Counted from the first letter of the stretch, positions 18,061-26,648 are shown. The stretch is DNA of 64,000 nucleotides from Chryseobacterium gleum (GCA_945897805.1 CAMDFX010000004.1:124001-188000), one strand, 5' to 3'. A program made the numbers and translations. The notes: generated by a model not told the origin, from the sequence alone.

Positions 18061-19641
18061 ATGAAAGCTATTGAAACAGGATTAAGGCAAGCTGAGGTAT
18101 TGAATACCAAAATGTCTGAATTACGAGAAAAGTTGGAGCAGTATATTAATTTGACAAGATATACAGAAAACCATAAAAATGTTTCTCCAAAAGGGAATGC
18201 AAAATTAATGCGTATTTGTTTGTTAGCAGGACTATCTGATAGCAGCAAACGGGATTTGGAATTTACGAAAATCCAAATGTCTTCAAACAGTATTCACCCT
18301 ACCCTTTTTACGGTTCACAATCTGAATGGTATTTTAACTACTTTGATAAAATTAAGATACAATCAGTTAGATGTAAACTGGGATGATAACATCACTAAAA
18401 GCAAAGTTGTGAATGCGGAAATTTTTAGAGGTTTTGATTTTCTTATGCAATCTAACAATTTGGAAGAATGGTTAAAAGTTAGCACAGCTTCATCCGTAAA
18501 AGCTGGACAGATACCGTTTTTGAATTTGAATATTGGCAGCTATGATGGAGAAATCAATGCCTATTTGGACATGAATAGTAAAAATGTAACGAATACGCAG
18601 ATTTTGATTGCTGGAACAACGGGTTCAGGAAAATCAAATTTGCTCGCAGTTTTGATGAATGAAATGAGATCATTGTCTGTTGAAAGTAATTATCCAGTCA
18701 ACTTTTTATTTTTCGATTACAAAGGTGAATTTTCTGATATCGCAAACAATGATTGGTTGCGACATTTTGAAGTTGATAGAAGCGCTATTCTCGACCCTAT
18801 GGTGCAGCCCCTTCCGTTTACTCCGTTTAAAAATTATGTTGGTAAGACACAAAATGAAATTAACCTTTATTCTACTGAATTGGCCAATGCGCTTTTGTCA
18901 ATTGACAAGGCAAGTATAAGTGCAAATATGAGTAATCGTCTATCAGAGGCAATCATTAATGCCTATAAAGACACAAAGGGAAAGCCTGTTAACTTTTCTT
19001 TGATAATTAAACATTACACAGAATTACAACCACAAAATGAACGTGAAAAAGTGGATAGTGTTAAAGCTGTGCTTAGTCAACTTGAACGTTCGAATTTATT
19101 TGCAAACGAGGATTCAATTGATTTAATTGGCAATAGTTTCATTGTTAAAATGGATAAGTTCCCCAATGATGGACCAATTGGAAAAGCAATCGTTTATTTC
19201 ATCGTATCTAAATTAAATACGATTTACGAAAATTTACCAGTACAGGCTAATGATGGTGAAAAGGTCGAACTAAGACATTTCACTATTATTGATGAAGCAC
19301 ACTATATGCTTGGATTCGATAACAAACCTTTACGCGACTTAATTGCAGTTGGACGAAACAAAGGAATGAGTATCATTCTTGCTACCCAAAATATGGATGC
19401 TTACAAAAGCAAACATTTTGATTTCTATGCCAATGCTCAATACCCTTTAATCATGAAGCAGCAATCTATCAATGATAGCGTATTGAAAGATATGTATGGC
19501 GTTTCCGGTAATGATTTGAATGAAATACGACAAGCCATCGCCGGACTTCAAAAAGGTGAGCTAATTATCAAAAATAATGAGGCAATTATTTTAGGGATTG
19601 GGAAGAAGTTTAAGAAGATTGGGGTAAGGCATTTGATATAG
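18061..19641 (+). CDS. HerA/FtsK-like ATPase
   Basis: The protein carries a DUF87/HerA translocase domain: Walker A GTTGSGKSN (185-193), FFDYKGEFSDI (about 218-228), Walker B TIIDEAHYML (near residue 408) and ILATQNMDAYKS as the sensor strand. The first 170 residues are a separate, mainly helical region I cannot assign. HerA hexamers pump DNA, often with a nuclease or with DndD-type partners. It closes the six-gene operon, 9 bases after the SMC-like gene. Confidence 0.85.
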   Translation: MKAIETGLRQAEVLNTKMSELREKLEQYINLTRYTENHKNVSPKGNAKLMRICLLAGLSDSSKRDLEFTKIQMSSNSIHPTLFTVHNLNGILTTLIKLRYNQLDVNWDDNITKSKVVNAEIFRGFDFLMQSNNLEEWLKVSTASSVKAGQIPFLNLNIGSYDGEINAYLDMNSKNVTNTQILIAGTTGSGKSNLLAVLMNEMRSLSVESNYPVNFLFFDYKGEFSDIANNDWLRHFEVDRSAILDPMVQPLPFTPFKNYVGKTQNEINLYSTELANALLSIDKASISANMSNRLSEAIINAYKDTKGKPVNFSLIIKHYTELQPQNEREKVDSVKAVLSQLERSNLFANEDSIDLIGNSFIVKMDKFPNDGPIGKAIVYFIVSKLNTIYENLPVQANDGEKVELRHFTIIDEAHYMLGFDNKPLRDLIAVGRNKGMSIILATQNMDAYKSKHFDFYANAQYPLIMKQQSINDSVLKDMYGVSGNDLNEIRQAIAGLQKGELIIKNNEAIILGIGKKFKKIGVRHLI

Positions 19642-19771
19642 AGCAGGACTGCATGGACGATGTCATAATTATAAGGAAAAATTTAAAAAAAATGCCTATC
19701 GGTAACTTTGCCACAACGTAAATAGATTATGTTAATCGATTGTAGTTTTGCGCTGTTAAAAACACAGAATT

Positions 19772-20034
19772 TAATACTACTGAATTTAAAGAAAATGATG
19801 ACACCTCGAATGATGACACCTATAAAGAAAAGCAATTATCGACTTTAGAATTGAGTATCATAAAAGTTTGTTTGAGAGAATATATTTCAATAGATGAAAT
19901 CGCAAATCAAGTGAGTCGATCTGTTAGCCATCTCAAAAAACAGAATTATTCCAACTATGATTAAGAATGGTTCTTTGGTGCGTTTACATCCCAAAATTAA
20001 CCACCCAGAACAAAAATATATTTCAAAAAATTAA
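19772..20034 (+). pseudogene. 3' remnant of an AlbA_2/RecG-like ATP-binding protein gene
   Basis: A frame from about 19772 encodes a helix-turn-helix-like segment (STLELSIIKVCLREYISIDE, then EIANQVSRSVSHL) and stops early at about 19965. A second frame picks up near 19937 and reads KNRIIPTMIKNGSLVRL followed by NHPEQKYISKN and a stop at 20032-20034. Joined, the two give the usual C-terminal wing of AlbA_2/RecG-like regulators (TxPxxPxxxxQKY). The frameshift and absent upstream domains mark it as a decayed fragment. Its last 42 bases are included in the direct repeat that recurs at 22251. Confidence 0.6.
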
Positions 20035-20303
20035 TTTGAATCGCAAAAACCAACCGCTGTGTTTGAAAACATACAAGACAAAATAAGGAACTTTGAAAAG
20101 CATTTAATTTATTTTCCGTGGTCAATCAACATCGGTTTATTGAATAAGGGACATTGACAACAAATTAAGGGACACTAAAAAAAAGTCAAAAAATACTGAT
20201 TTGCAGTATTTTGAGTAGGCTAAGGGCCATTATACATGATTTAAGGGCCACAAAAGCCTGTTTTGAGTGGATCAAAATATAGGTATTATTGAAATACAAT
20301 TTG
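19993..20303 (+). repeat. 311-bp direct repeat, copy 1 (left of AbiE)
   Basis: This stretch matches 22251-22562 at well over 90 percent of positions by eye. It starts at AAAATTAACCACCCAGAAC and ends at AAATACAATTTG. It contains the 3' end of the AlbA_2 remnant, the motif TAAGGGACA/TAAGGGCCA three to four times, and the beginning of the methyltransferase-like remnant at 20267. The two copies frame the AbiE genes in the same orientation. Confidence 0.85.
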
Positions 20304-20476
20304 AAGAAATTGAAAGTTTCGAACAAAAAATAGACGAATTGTTAAGCGAAGGCTACAACCCAATTTTAGATGATGGTGTTGGGAAAAACATTGCACCGCT
20401 GCAGAAGAAAAAAATGTTGGCGTATGAAGTATTGAATGCTGGGCAATTGAAGACATACTTGAATGCGGATTGGTAA
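20267..20476 (+). pseudogene. C-terminal remnant resembling a type IIG/BREX PglX methyltransferase
   Basis: The 69 codons end in DDGVGKNIAPLQKKKMLAYE and VLNAGQLKTYLNADW, which I recall as the C-terminal signature of PglX-like and type IIG adenine methyltransferases. Nothing upstream encodes the rest of such an enzyme. The frame can only begin at a GTG inside the direct repeat, so it is almost certainly a gene tail left by rearrangement. The family assignment is from memory of the motif. Confidence 0.4.
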
Positions 20477-20489
20477 TTTAAAAATACAA

Positions 20490-20524
20490 TTTTGTCGCAA
20501 AAATATACTATATTTGCGACAAAA
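20490..20524. promoter_or_regulatory. AbiE operator with embedded promoter
   Basis: TTTTGTCGCAAA (20490-20501) and TTTGCGACAAAA (20513-20524) form a perfect 12-base inverted repeat with an 11-base spacer. The -7 element TATATTTG (20509-20516) lies inside it. AbiEi antitoxins are known to repress their own operon from inverted repeats, so this is the expected autoregulatory site, 16 bases before the ATG. Confidence 0.75.
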
Positions 20525-20540
20525 ATAGAAACAAAAAGCA

Positions 20541-21143
20541 ATGCAAAGTGTTGATGACAAAGTAATTGAAAAAATTAAAAAAGCCAAGGGGGGTTCGCTA
20601 TTTTTCACAGAAGATTTCTTGTCTTTTGGCTCAGCAAAAACCGTAGCCAAAGCATTGGAACGATTGGCAGTAAAAGGGGATATTTCGAGAGTTGCTCGCG
20701 GTATTTATGCACGTTTAGAAAAAGACCCTATTATCGGAATATTAAAACCAACTACTGAAGCAATTGCACAAGCAATAGCAAAAAGAGATAAAGCACGCAT
20801 TGTTCCAACAGGAATATTAGCATTGAACGCATTAGGTTTATCAACGCAAGTGCCAATGAATGTTGTATATTTGAGTGATGGTGCAGCACGAAAAATTGAC
20901 TTAGGGAAGCGAAAAATATTATTTAAAAAATCGGCACCAAAAAATTTAGCAACGATTGGAAAAATAAGTAGCTTGGTAATTCAAGCCCTCAAAGAAATTG
21001 GAAAAAATCAGGTAAATGAAAAGGAAATTGCTATTATCCTAGAAAAACTAACAAAAGAAGAACCTCATCGCTTGGAACACGATATAAAACTTGCTCCAGA
21101 ATGGATAAGAGTTATAATGAGAAAAGCACTAAATAAGGCATAA
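20541..21143 (+). CDS. AbiEi-like antitoxin (DUF6088 family)
   Basis: The 200-residue protein has an N-terminal winged helix (SAKTVAKALERLAVKGDISRVARGIYA with the RVxRGxY pattern, residues about 31-55) typical of AbiEi/DUF6088 antitoxin-repressors. A C-terminal domain with TGILALNALGLSTQVP follows. It should neutralise the next gene product and repress the pair by binding the operator at 20490-20524. The toxin gene begins 2 bases after its stop. Confidence 0.85.
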   Translation: MQSVDDKVIEKIKKAKGGSLFFTEDFLSFGSAKTVAKALERLAVKGDISRVARGIYARLEKDPIIGILKPTTEAIAQAIAKRDKARIVPTGILALNALGLSTQVPMNVVYLSDGAARKIDLGKRKILFKKSAPKNLATIGKISSLVIQALKEIGKNQVNEKEIAIILEKLTKEEPHRLEHDIKLAPEWIRVIMRKALNKA

Positions 21144-21144
21144 G

Positions 21145-22206
21145 ATGGTGAAATGGATATCCGTACCAACGGAAACAAAAGTAAATGCCTATCAGCAAAT
21201 TTCAGAAACAACAGGAATGAGCGCTTTTGCAGTTGAGAAAGATTGGTGGGTGGTGCAAGCTTTAAGCGTGATTTTTGAAATGAACGATTCCAAATACTTG
21301 GTTTTTAAAGGAGGAACTTCTTTAAGTAAAGCATGGGGTTTAATTGAACGCTTTTCGGAAGATGTAGATTTAGCAATTGATAGAGCATTCTTTCATATCG
21401 AAAAGCTTGATGCTACTGGCAAAGTTGTGGATTTGAGTAGAAAACAGATTACTGAATTAAGAAAGGAAGCAAGTAAATATACGTCTGGAATATTTTTAGA
21501 AGAATTAAAAAGAAGGTTTGCTGAAAAAGGAATAAATGGACTTATTTTCAAATTAGTGGAAACGACAGATAGTGACCAAGATCCTCGCATCATCGAAATT
21601 TATTATCCAAATGTCATTCAAGCACCTGATTATTTAGAAGCAAGAGTACAAATTGAAATTGGATGTCGCTCCTTGAAAGAACCTTTTACCGTAAAAACTT
21701 TTTCTTCCTTAGTCGATGAACATTATTCTGAAATGAATTTTGCCTTGCCACCTATTCAAGTTCCGAGCGTAAATCCAGAACGAACTTTTTTAGAAAAGAT
21801 ATTTTTGCTTCACGAAGAATTTCAGCGACCAATAGAAAAAATACGTGTGGAACGATTAAGTAGACATTTATACGATGTTGTAAAATTGTCCAAAACAGAA
21901 TTTGCAGAAAAAGCTCTTACTGATAAAGAATTGTATGAAACAATTGTAATACACCGTCATAAATTTACTCGAATCGCTGGAATAGATTACAATTTGCATC
22001 AAGTAAAAACGATTAATCCAATTCCAATTCCAGAAGTTATTAAGGATTGGAAAACTGATTACAACAAAATGATTGAGCAAATGATTTATGAAGAGAATCC
22101 ACTTTCATTTGAAGAAATTATTGATGAATTAACACTATTAAAAGGAAGGATTAATGCCTTGGATTGGGCATTTAATGAATCATTTTCTGCACCACACAAA
22201 CAATAA
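21145..22206 (+). CDS. AbiEii/AbiGii-type nucleotidyltransferase toxin
   Basis: The 353-residue protein has the nucleotidyltransferase core FKGGTSLSKAW (about 53-63) followed by RFSEDVDLAI (70-79), which gives the GS and DxD-like metal-binding residues of AbiEii toxins. These toxins transfer nucleotides to tRNA and stop growth during phage infection. The length is normal and all core residues are intact. It forms a type IV toxin-antitoxin pair with the upstream gene. The pair is framed by direct repeats, which suggests insertion as one unit. Confidence 0.88.
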   Translation: MVKWISVPTETKVNAYQQISETTGMSAFAVEKDWWVVQALSVIFEMNDSKYLVFKGGTSLSKAWGLIERFSEDVDLAIDRAFFHIEKLDATGKVVDLSRKQITELRKEASKYTSGIFLEELKRRFAEKGINGLIFKLVETTDSDQDPRIIEIYYPNVIQAPDYLEARVQIEIGCRSLKEPFTVKTFSSLVDEHYSEMNFALPPIQVPSVNPERTFLEKIFLLHEEFQRPIEKIRVERLSRHLYDVVKLSKTEFAEKALTDKELYETIVIHRHKFTRIAGIDYNLHQVKTINPIPIPEVIKDWKTDYNKMIEQMIYEENPLSFEEIIDELTLLKGRINALDWAFNESFSAPHKQ

Positions 22207-22250
22207 ATACAAGAACGTATGATTGATAATTGGTTTAAAAAGGACATTCA

Positions 22251-22562
22251 AAAATTAACCACCCAGAACAAAAATATATTTCAAAAAATTAATTAAGAAT
22301 CGCAAAAACCAACCACTGTGTTTGAAAATGTACAAGACAAAATAAGGAACGTTGGAAAGTACTTAATTTATTTTCCGTGGTCAATAAACATCGGTTTATT
22401 AAATAAGGGACATTGACGACAAATTAAGGGACACTAAAAAAAAGTCAAAAAATACTGATTTGCAGTATTTTGAGTAGGTTAAGGGATATTGGATATGATT
22501 TAAGGGACACAAAAACCCGTTTTGAGTGGATCAAAATATAGGTATTATTAAAATACAATTTG
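22251..22562 (+). repeat. 312-bp direct repeat, copy 2 (right of AbiE)
   Basis: This is the second copy of the repeat at 19993-20303, again starting AAAATTAACCACCCAGAAC and ending AAATACAATTTG. Differences are scattered substitutions. In this copy the tail runs into a different, shortened sequence instead of the methyltransferase remnant. The 412-base gap between AbiEii and HipA holds nothing else I can support. Confidence 0.85.
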
Positions 22563-22618
22563 GCGGAATATTTGATGAAAGTGAAGATACGATATTCGAG
22601 AAACTCTGAAAATACAAA

Positions 22619-23890
22619 CTACAACAATCGCACGAAATCTCGTTGAATACTTTGGATAATATTTGCAGGGAGATTCAATTCATTCGCTTGGTTGTTCCAA
22701 TAGGCAATGGCGTCTTGAATCTCTTGAATAGTTTTTTTTGGATTTTTAATCGTGAATGTTTCGGCAATGGTAAGGACATCTTCCAATATAATATCAACCC
22801 GTTTTCCATTTATCGATAAAGCTCTGCTGGTTCTCGTGTAGTTCATCAACGGATTTAAGGAATACGTGATGTCATATGCCGGTGAAATATTCCATTTATC
22901 TTGTTCTTCATCATAAATGAACGAGTGGTTTTTCAAATGATCGTCGGAATTGAAAAAGACAACATTAAAAATCATACGTTTAAAAAGTTCTTCAATATCG
23001 CGATAGGGTACTTTAAGAAACAAAGCCAGTTCAAAGAGGTTTTCATAACTGGAATCCTTCGGACTTTGATAATCCCAACCTGACAAACCTGTCGCTGTCA
23101 AAACATGTTTCTTCTTTCCCTCTCGACGATCGAAACGAAGCGTAGCAAAGTGTTTTTTCTCAATCAGTTTAGACGGCATCATGGAGATTCCAACATGTTC
23201 AGCCGTTAAGTAATAACAGTATTCAATGACTTCCCGACTGTAACCCAATTCATCATCCAAATGCAGTTTGATTAGGTAGTGATTGTATTCGGAAGAATGA
23301 TTCAAATGCCCCGGTATAATTTCTCCAGTGGTTTTATGTTCTGAAATGAGAATTTTAGGTCTGGCTCCTCCTGCTGATGAACCAATTTTGAAAATATTCA
23401 ACAAGGCCTCATGATTGAGTGTCGACTCATGCTGTGCATCTTTTGCTTGTAAAACTTCTTTCAATACAACAATGATTTCAGTAAGGTCAATTGACGTTGA
23501 TTCAGGAAGTTCCTTGCTTGGTCGATATTCCAGAGCACCCATTCCACGGTCTGCCACATAAGCCAATTGTTCAATGACAGAAATTTGATTGAATTCTTTG
23601 TTACCTGATTCCATCCACTTTTTGAAAATGATATTTCCAAATACATCGGGTAATGAATCAGCAATCATCGGAGGAAGACCTCGGAATGTTTCAGAATTAT
23701 ATTGACTGAATACCTGAACTTTTGGCATTCGTTTTAAGATGCCTGTTGAAGGAAATAAGTTGTGATAACGATCACTTTGAAGAAAATCTGGATTATATTG
23801 AAAAGAAGATTTCTGTTGATTTTCATCAAATCCCAACCTCCCAATTTCTTGACCGAAGCAAAATACCGTTATGATGTCATTTTTCGCCAT
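22619..23890 (-). CDS. hipA: HipA-like serine/threonine kinase toxin
   Basis: The 423-residue protein follows the HipA layout: an N-terminal subdomain with QYNSETFRGLPPMIADSLPD, then the kinase domain with a GSSAGGARPKI glycine loop (about 194-204), NSDDHLKNHSFI as the catalytic loop (around residue 312) and SPAYDITYS as the metal-binding motif. HipA kinases phosphorylate glutamyl-tRNA synthetase or other tRNA synthetases and cause dormancy. All motifs are intact. It is downstream of the HipB gene by about 4 bases in the same direction. Confidence 0.9.
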   Translation of the reverse strand: MAKNDIITVFCFGQEIGRLGFDENQQKSSFQYNPDFLQSDRYHNLFPSTGILKRMPKVQVFSQYNSETFRGLPPMIADSLPDVFGNIIFKKWMESGNKEFNQISVIEQLAYVADRGMGALEYRPSKELPESTSIDLTEIIVVLKEVLQAKDAQHESTLNHEALLNIFKIGSSAGGARPKILISEHKTTGEIIPGHLNHSSEYNHYLIKLHLDDELGYSREVIEYCYYLTAEHVGISMMPSKLIEKKHFATLRFDRREGKKKHVLTATGLSGWDYQSPKDSSYENLFELALFLKVPYRDIEELFKRMIFNVVFFNSDDHLKNHSFIYDEEQDKWNISPAYDITYSLNPLMNYTRTSRALSINGKRVDIILEDVLTIAETFTIKNPKKTIQEIQDAIAYWNNQANELNLPANIIQSIQRDFVRLL

Positions 23891-23894
23891 AATA

Positions 23895-24164
23895 CTAATA
23901 TAAAGAAGTCAATTCTTCGGTTTCATTTCGTTTATCCATCAAAAATTGATTAAACCCAACCAACGCATCAAAGTGATTAAACACCTTGAGTAGGGAATCA
24001 ATAGTAAAGTTCTTTCCTGATTCCAAATTCTGAATCGTAATTCTGGAGAGCTCAAGTTGGTCTGCCAACTCTTGTTGTGAAAGCTTTTGCTGTTTGCGAT
24101 AAGACTTCACCAATTGTCCGATTTCCGATTTAACGTCTTTTATTTTGAGATTACCTGTAAACAT
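23895..24164 (-). CDS. hipB: HipB-like Xre antitoxin
   Basis: The protein contains an Xre-type helix-turn-helix (LVKSYRKQQKLSQQELADQL then LSRITIQNLESGKN). I choose the ATG at 24164 (89 residues, starting MFTGNL) because the frame upstream begins only at TTG and lies within the promoter -7 element. It is the repressor-antitoxin for the following HipA. The C-terminal tail EETEELTSLY is acidic. Confidence 0.85.
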   Translation of the reverse strand: MFTGNLKIKDVKSEIGQLVKSYRKQQKLSQQELADQLELSRITIQNLESGKNFTIDSLLKVFNHFDALVGFNQFLMDKRNETEELTSLY

Positions 24165-24182
24165 ATTGCATATTATATTATT

Positions 24183-24190
24183 CAAATGTA
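24183..24190 (-). promoter_or_regulatory. -7 element of the hipBA operon
   Basis: On the minus strand 24190-24183 reads TACATTTG, a perfect TAnnTTTG, about 19 bases before the ATG at 24164. TGCATA-containing sequences on both sides (24167 region and 24205-24212) may be HipB operator half-sites. Confidence 0.5.
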
Positions 24191-24517
24191 TGACATTTTA
24201 ATCAATATGCATAATTAATTATATTTTTTAGAATAACTAATAGACTTTAGGAATGTGACATATTATTCGCTTTTTGAGATTTTCAGCATTAAAATATAAT
24301 TTTCGTACAAAGAGAATGTTTCACATCTGGTAATGCTGTGTTTGAGTTATTGAATTTATAATGTATCGCGATATACGATATTATAGAGTGACTATGTTTT
24401 TATATGTTATAGCATATAATTCGATTGAAATCCTTGAAAATATATCCTAATGCATATAAATTGAATTGATTGATATGTTAAGCCAATTACTAAAAAATAT
24501 TATAATGACAAATAGTA
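24191..24517. other. AT-rich divergent gap
   Basis: About 330 bases between hipB and the orphan Xre gene. I see a 10-base palindrome TATCGCGATA at 24364-24373 and several short AT-rich inverted sequences, but no gene, RNA or clear repeat. Confidence 0.4.
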
Positions 24518-24543
24518 TTTACAAAATAGTTTATATTTGTAAA
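24518..24543. promoter_or_regulatory. Operator and promoter of the orphan Xre gene
   Basis: TTTACAAA (24518-24525) and TTTGTAAA (24536-24543) are perfect inverted 8-base arms with a 10-base spacer, and the -7 element TATATTTG (24532-24539) overlaps the right arm. The ATG follows at 24558. The arrangement suggests autorepression. Confidence 0.55.
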
Positions 24544-24557
24544 AAGTAATTTGTATT

Positions 24558-24875
24558 ATGGGTAGAGAGAAACCAGTTTTATTGCCAAAACATAAGAAGA
24601 TTCTGGAAGAATTTGGAGAGAACATCCGCCTTGCTCGGCTAAGGAGAAAGTTGAGTACAGAGCAAGTCGCTGAACGTGCCAATATTAGCAGGCCAACATT
24701 AACAGCTATTGAAAAAGGATCTGAAAGCGTAGGTATTGGAATGTACTTTCAGGTTCTAATGGTTCTAAGATTAGAAAAGGATATACTACTTATTGCTAAG
24801 GACGACGAACTCGGTAGAAAATTACAAGATGCTAATTTAACTATCAAATCAAGGGCTCCTAAAAGGAGTAAATAA
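24558..24875 (+). CDS. Orphan Xre-family HTH regulator, HipB-like
   Basis: The 105-residue protein has an Xre helix-turn-helix (FGENIRLARLRRKLSTEQVA then RANISRPTLTAIEKG) of the kind that normally sits before a HipA-type toxin gene in Bacteroidetes. Here no toxin gene follows: the next 430 bases hold only a short gene fragment. The C-terminus is basic (KSRAPKRSK). It is probably an antitoxin whose toxin has been lost, or a stand-alone repressor. Confidence 0.75.
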   Translation: MGREKPVLLPKHKKILEEFGENIRLARLRRKLSTEQVAERANISRPTLTAIEKGSESVGIGMYFQVLMVLRLEKDILLIAKDDELGRKLQDANLTIKSRAPKRSK

Positions 24876-25142
24876 TAAAAACTAAAATACTAACTCTTAT
24901 TTCTGTAGCTCTTTTATCGTGGCTTTAGAGATAGTATCTTCTGCAAATTTAGGGTTTTACTTCTGCTATAATATGTTCGTTTACGGACAATTATGCACGT
25001 TTCTTTCCACACGGATATAGGCAAGGTGATGACGTGTTTTGACTGCTGTACTTTTGATTTGTCTGATTGAACTCGCGAGGTAAAAAAGATAGCGGTTGAG
25101 AGGGTCTCAACTTTGAATTATTAATCAAAATACACTTTAAAA

Positions 25143-25277
25143 ATGGCAAAGCAAATTGGCATTATTAAGTTGAAAGGTAAAATCGGAGATTTGTTTTTTT
25201 ACAAAACTAAGGAAGGTCACTTGATATTGTTTCGGCCCCTAAAAAACTCGGACGAATTTAGATTAATAAATCTCTAA
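25143..25277 (+). pseudogene. Truncated Bacteroidetes MAKQ-type small protein gene
   Basis: An ATG frame of 44 codons begins MAKQIGIIKLKGKIGDLFFY and then KTKEGHL. The opening matches a small protein family common in Bacteroidetes genomes (KGxIGxxSFYKTxDGYxxR). After residue 27 the family sequence is lost and the frame ends with unrelated residues, so this is a truncated copy. The 266 bases before it (24877-25142) contain nothing I can identify. Confidence 0.45.
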
Positions 25278-25310
25278 TTTTGAAAGATGGAAAAACGAAA
25301 ATTCAATTAA

Positions 25311-25736
25311 ATGAATAATCTTTCAAATGCAATCAATTTGATTAATTCGGCTGATGCTATTGCTATTTTTGCCAGTGCAGGAATGAGTGTAGATTCTGGA
25401 TTAAATCCGTTTAGGGGTAAAGATGGGGTTTGGACAAAGTCTTTAACTCTAAATGGTAAATCATATGACCATTTGAATTTGATGTTGCATCAAGCTTTTA
25501 TCGAAACTCCAATTGAAGTTTGGAGCTTTATTTTGAATTTGAAGGATAAGTATCAACAATCAATACCTTACGAAGGATATTATAAGTTCTTAAATTTATT
25601 AAAAGATAAGGAACATTTTATTGTAACTTCCAATATTGATGATCATTTTCTTAAAACAGGATTTGATGAGAATCGAATTTTTGAATGTCATGGTTCTATT
25701 AATTACATGCAATGTTTGGATATAATTTGTATTTAA
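25311..25736 (+). pseudogene. Sir2-family gene, C-terminally truncated
   Basis: The 141 codons contain the Sir2 NAD-binding start ASAGMSVDSG (21-30) with PFRGKDGVW, then VTSNIDDHF and ECHGSINYMQC. These correspond to the first half of a Sir2 deacetylase or NADase domain. The frame ends right after the HGS/QC motif, where the zinc-binding and second Rossmann parts should follow; complete relatives are about twice as long. Ten bases after the stop the convergent WYL regulator gene ends. The gene was probably cut by the arrival of that locus, and the product should be inactive. Confidence 0.7.
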
Positions 25737-25746
25737 ACTTCACTGA

Positions 25747-26637
25747 TTAGTAAATATTTTTTTTCATGCTAGTGACGTAACGTATAAATTCTTCTGAGCC
25801 TACCACTTTTACTTCTTCTAAAAATCCCAGTACAAAACGTCCTGGTGCTTTATAGCTCTGCACATTTGCTTTGAAATAATACGTGTCAGTAGCAGATATT
25901 TGCTTTATAAAAGCAGCACTCATCGGGTACTCTTCCTTCATCAACAAATAAGCCCTCATTGACATTTGCAATTCAATCTCCTTATCCATACTTTGACCCT
26001 GAAATCCGAAAATATCAGGTTTAAAGAATTCATGTTGCTCCTCATATTGCATAGGAACATTTAGCACTTCCACTCCAGTGATTCGTTCGATATTGAAATA
26101 CTTGTTAAGTTTAGTTTCGACTTCAAAAGCAGAAATTACATCGTAATTTTCAGTAAAGCAGGTTGGTTCTACTAAACGGTCCGAAATACTTTGGCTATTT
26201 GCAGAACTATATCCCTTAATTAAAAGCTGTTTTCTATCCAAAATCGCTTCAGATATTTGCTCTACAATTTTTGCCAAATGTGCTTTAAATAAACTATCCG
26301 CGCCCAATTCAATTTCACTAGAATGTTGAATTTTCTGCAACACACTTTGTGCCAATTGATTCTCTTTGCCAGCAGATAAAATGAGTTTTTTAAGATAATC
26401 AGCTTCCTGAGGAGTAAACGGCAAAAGTTCGACATCTGCTGAAGCAGCAATAAAAATTTTGTTGTTATGGTCTTTTTCAATTGTAAACCCCAAATCTTTC
26501 AACAAATCAAGATATCGATAAACTGTTCTCTCAGAAGTTTCGAGGAATGATTCAATACTCCGCACAGATTTTGCAGGTCGTGCTTTGAGGTAATTAATCA
26601 ATTGAAACAACCTGTATATTCTATTTTGATTGAACAT
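25747..26637 (-). CDS. WYL-domain regulator of the Mza-type operon
   Basis: The protein has an N-terminal HTH (SVRSIESFLETSERTVYRYL, DLLKDLGF) and a WYL-type C-terminal half with RKQLLIKGYSSANSQSISDR and a distal YYFKANVQSY strand domain. I start at the ATG at 26637 (MFNQNR); a longer frame to 26712 runs backwards through the operator. It is divergent from the MORC-like gene and its control region, 26649-26708, is copied upstream of the Hsp70 operon. The copy even includes its first four codons, MFNQ. It is therefore the probable regulator of both operons. Confidence 0.85.
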   Translation of the reverse strand: MFNQNRIYRLFQLINYLKARPAKSVRSIESFLETSERTVYRYLDLLKDLGFTIEKDHNNKIFIAASADVELLPFTPQEADYLKKLILSAGKENQLAQSVLQKIQHSSEIELGADSLFKAHLAKIVEQISEAILDRKQLLIKGYSSANSQSISDRLVEPTCFTENYDVISAFEVETKLNKYFNIERITGVEVLNVPMQYEEQHEFFKPDIFGFQGQSMDKEIELQMSMRAYLLMKEEYPMSAAFIKQISATDTYYFKANVQSYKAPGRFVLGFLEEVKVVGSEEFIRYVTSMKKNIY

Positions 26638-26648
26638 ATTAAAAAATA

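Noticed and set aside
16048-19641. A complete Dnd phosphorothioation system
   Set aside because: Only DndD-like and HerA-like genes are present; no DndA/B/C or DndFGH partners, and the neighbours are type III Mod and Res.
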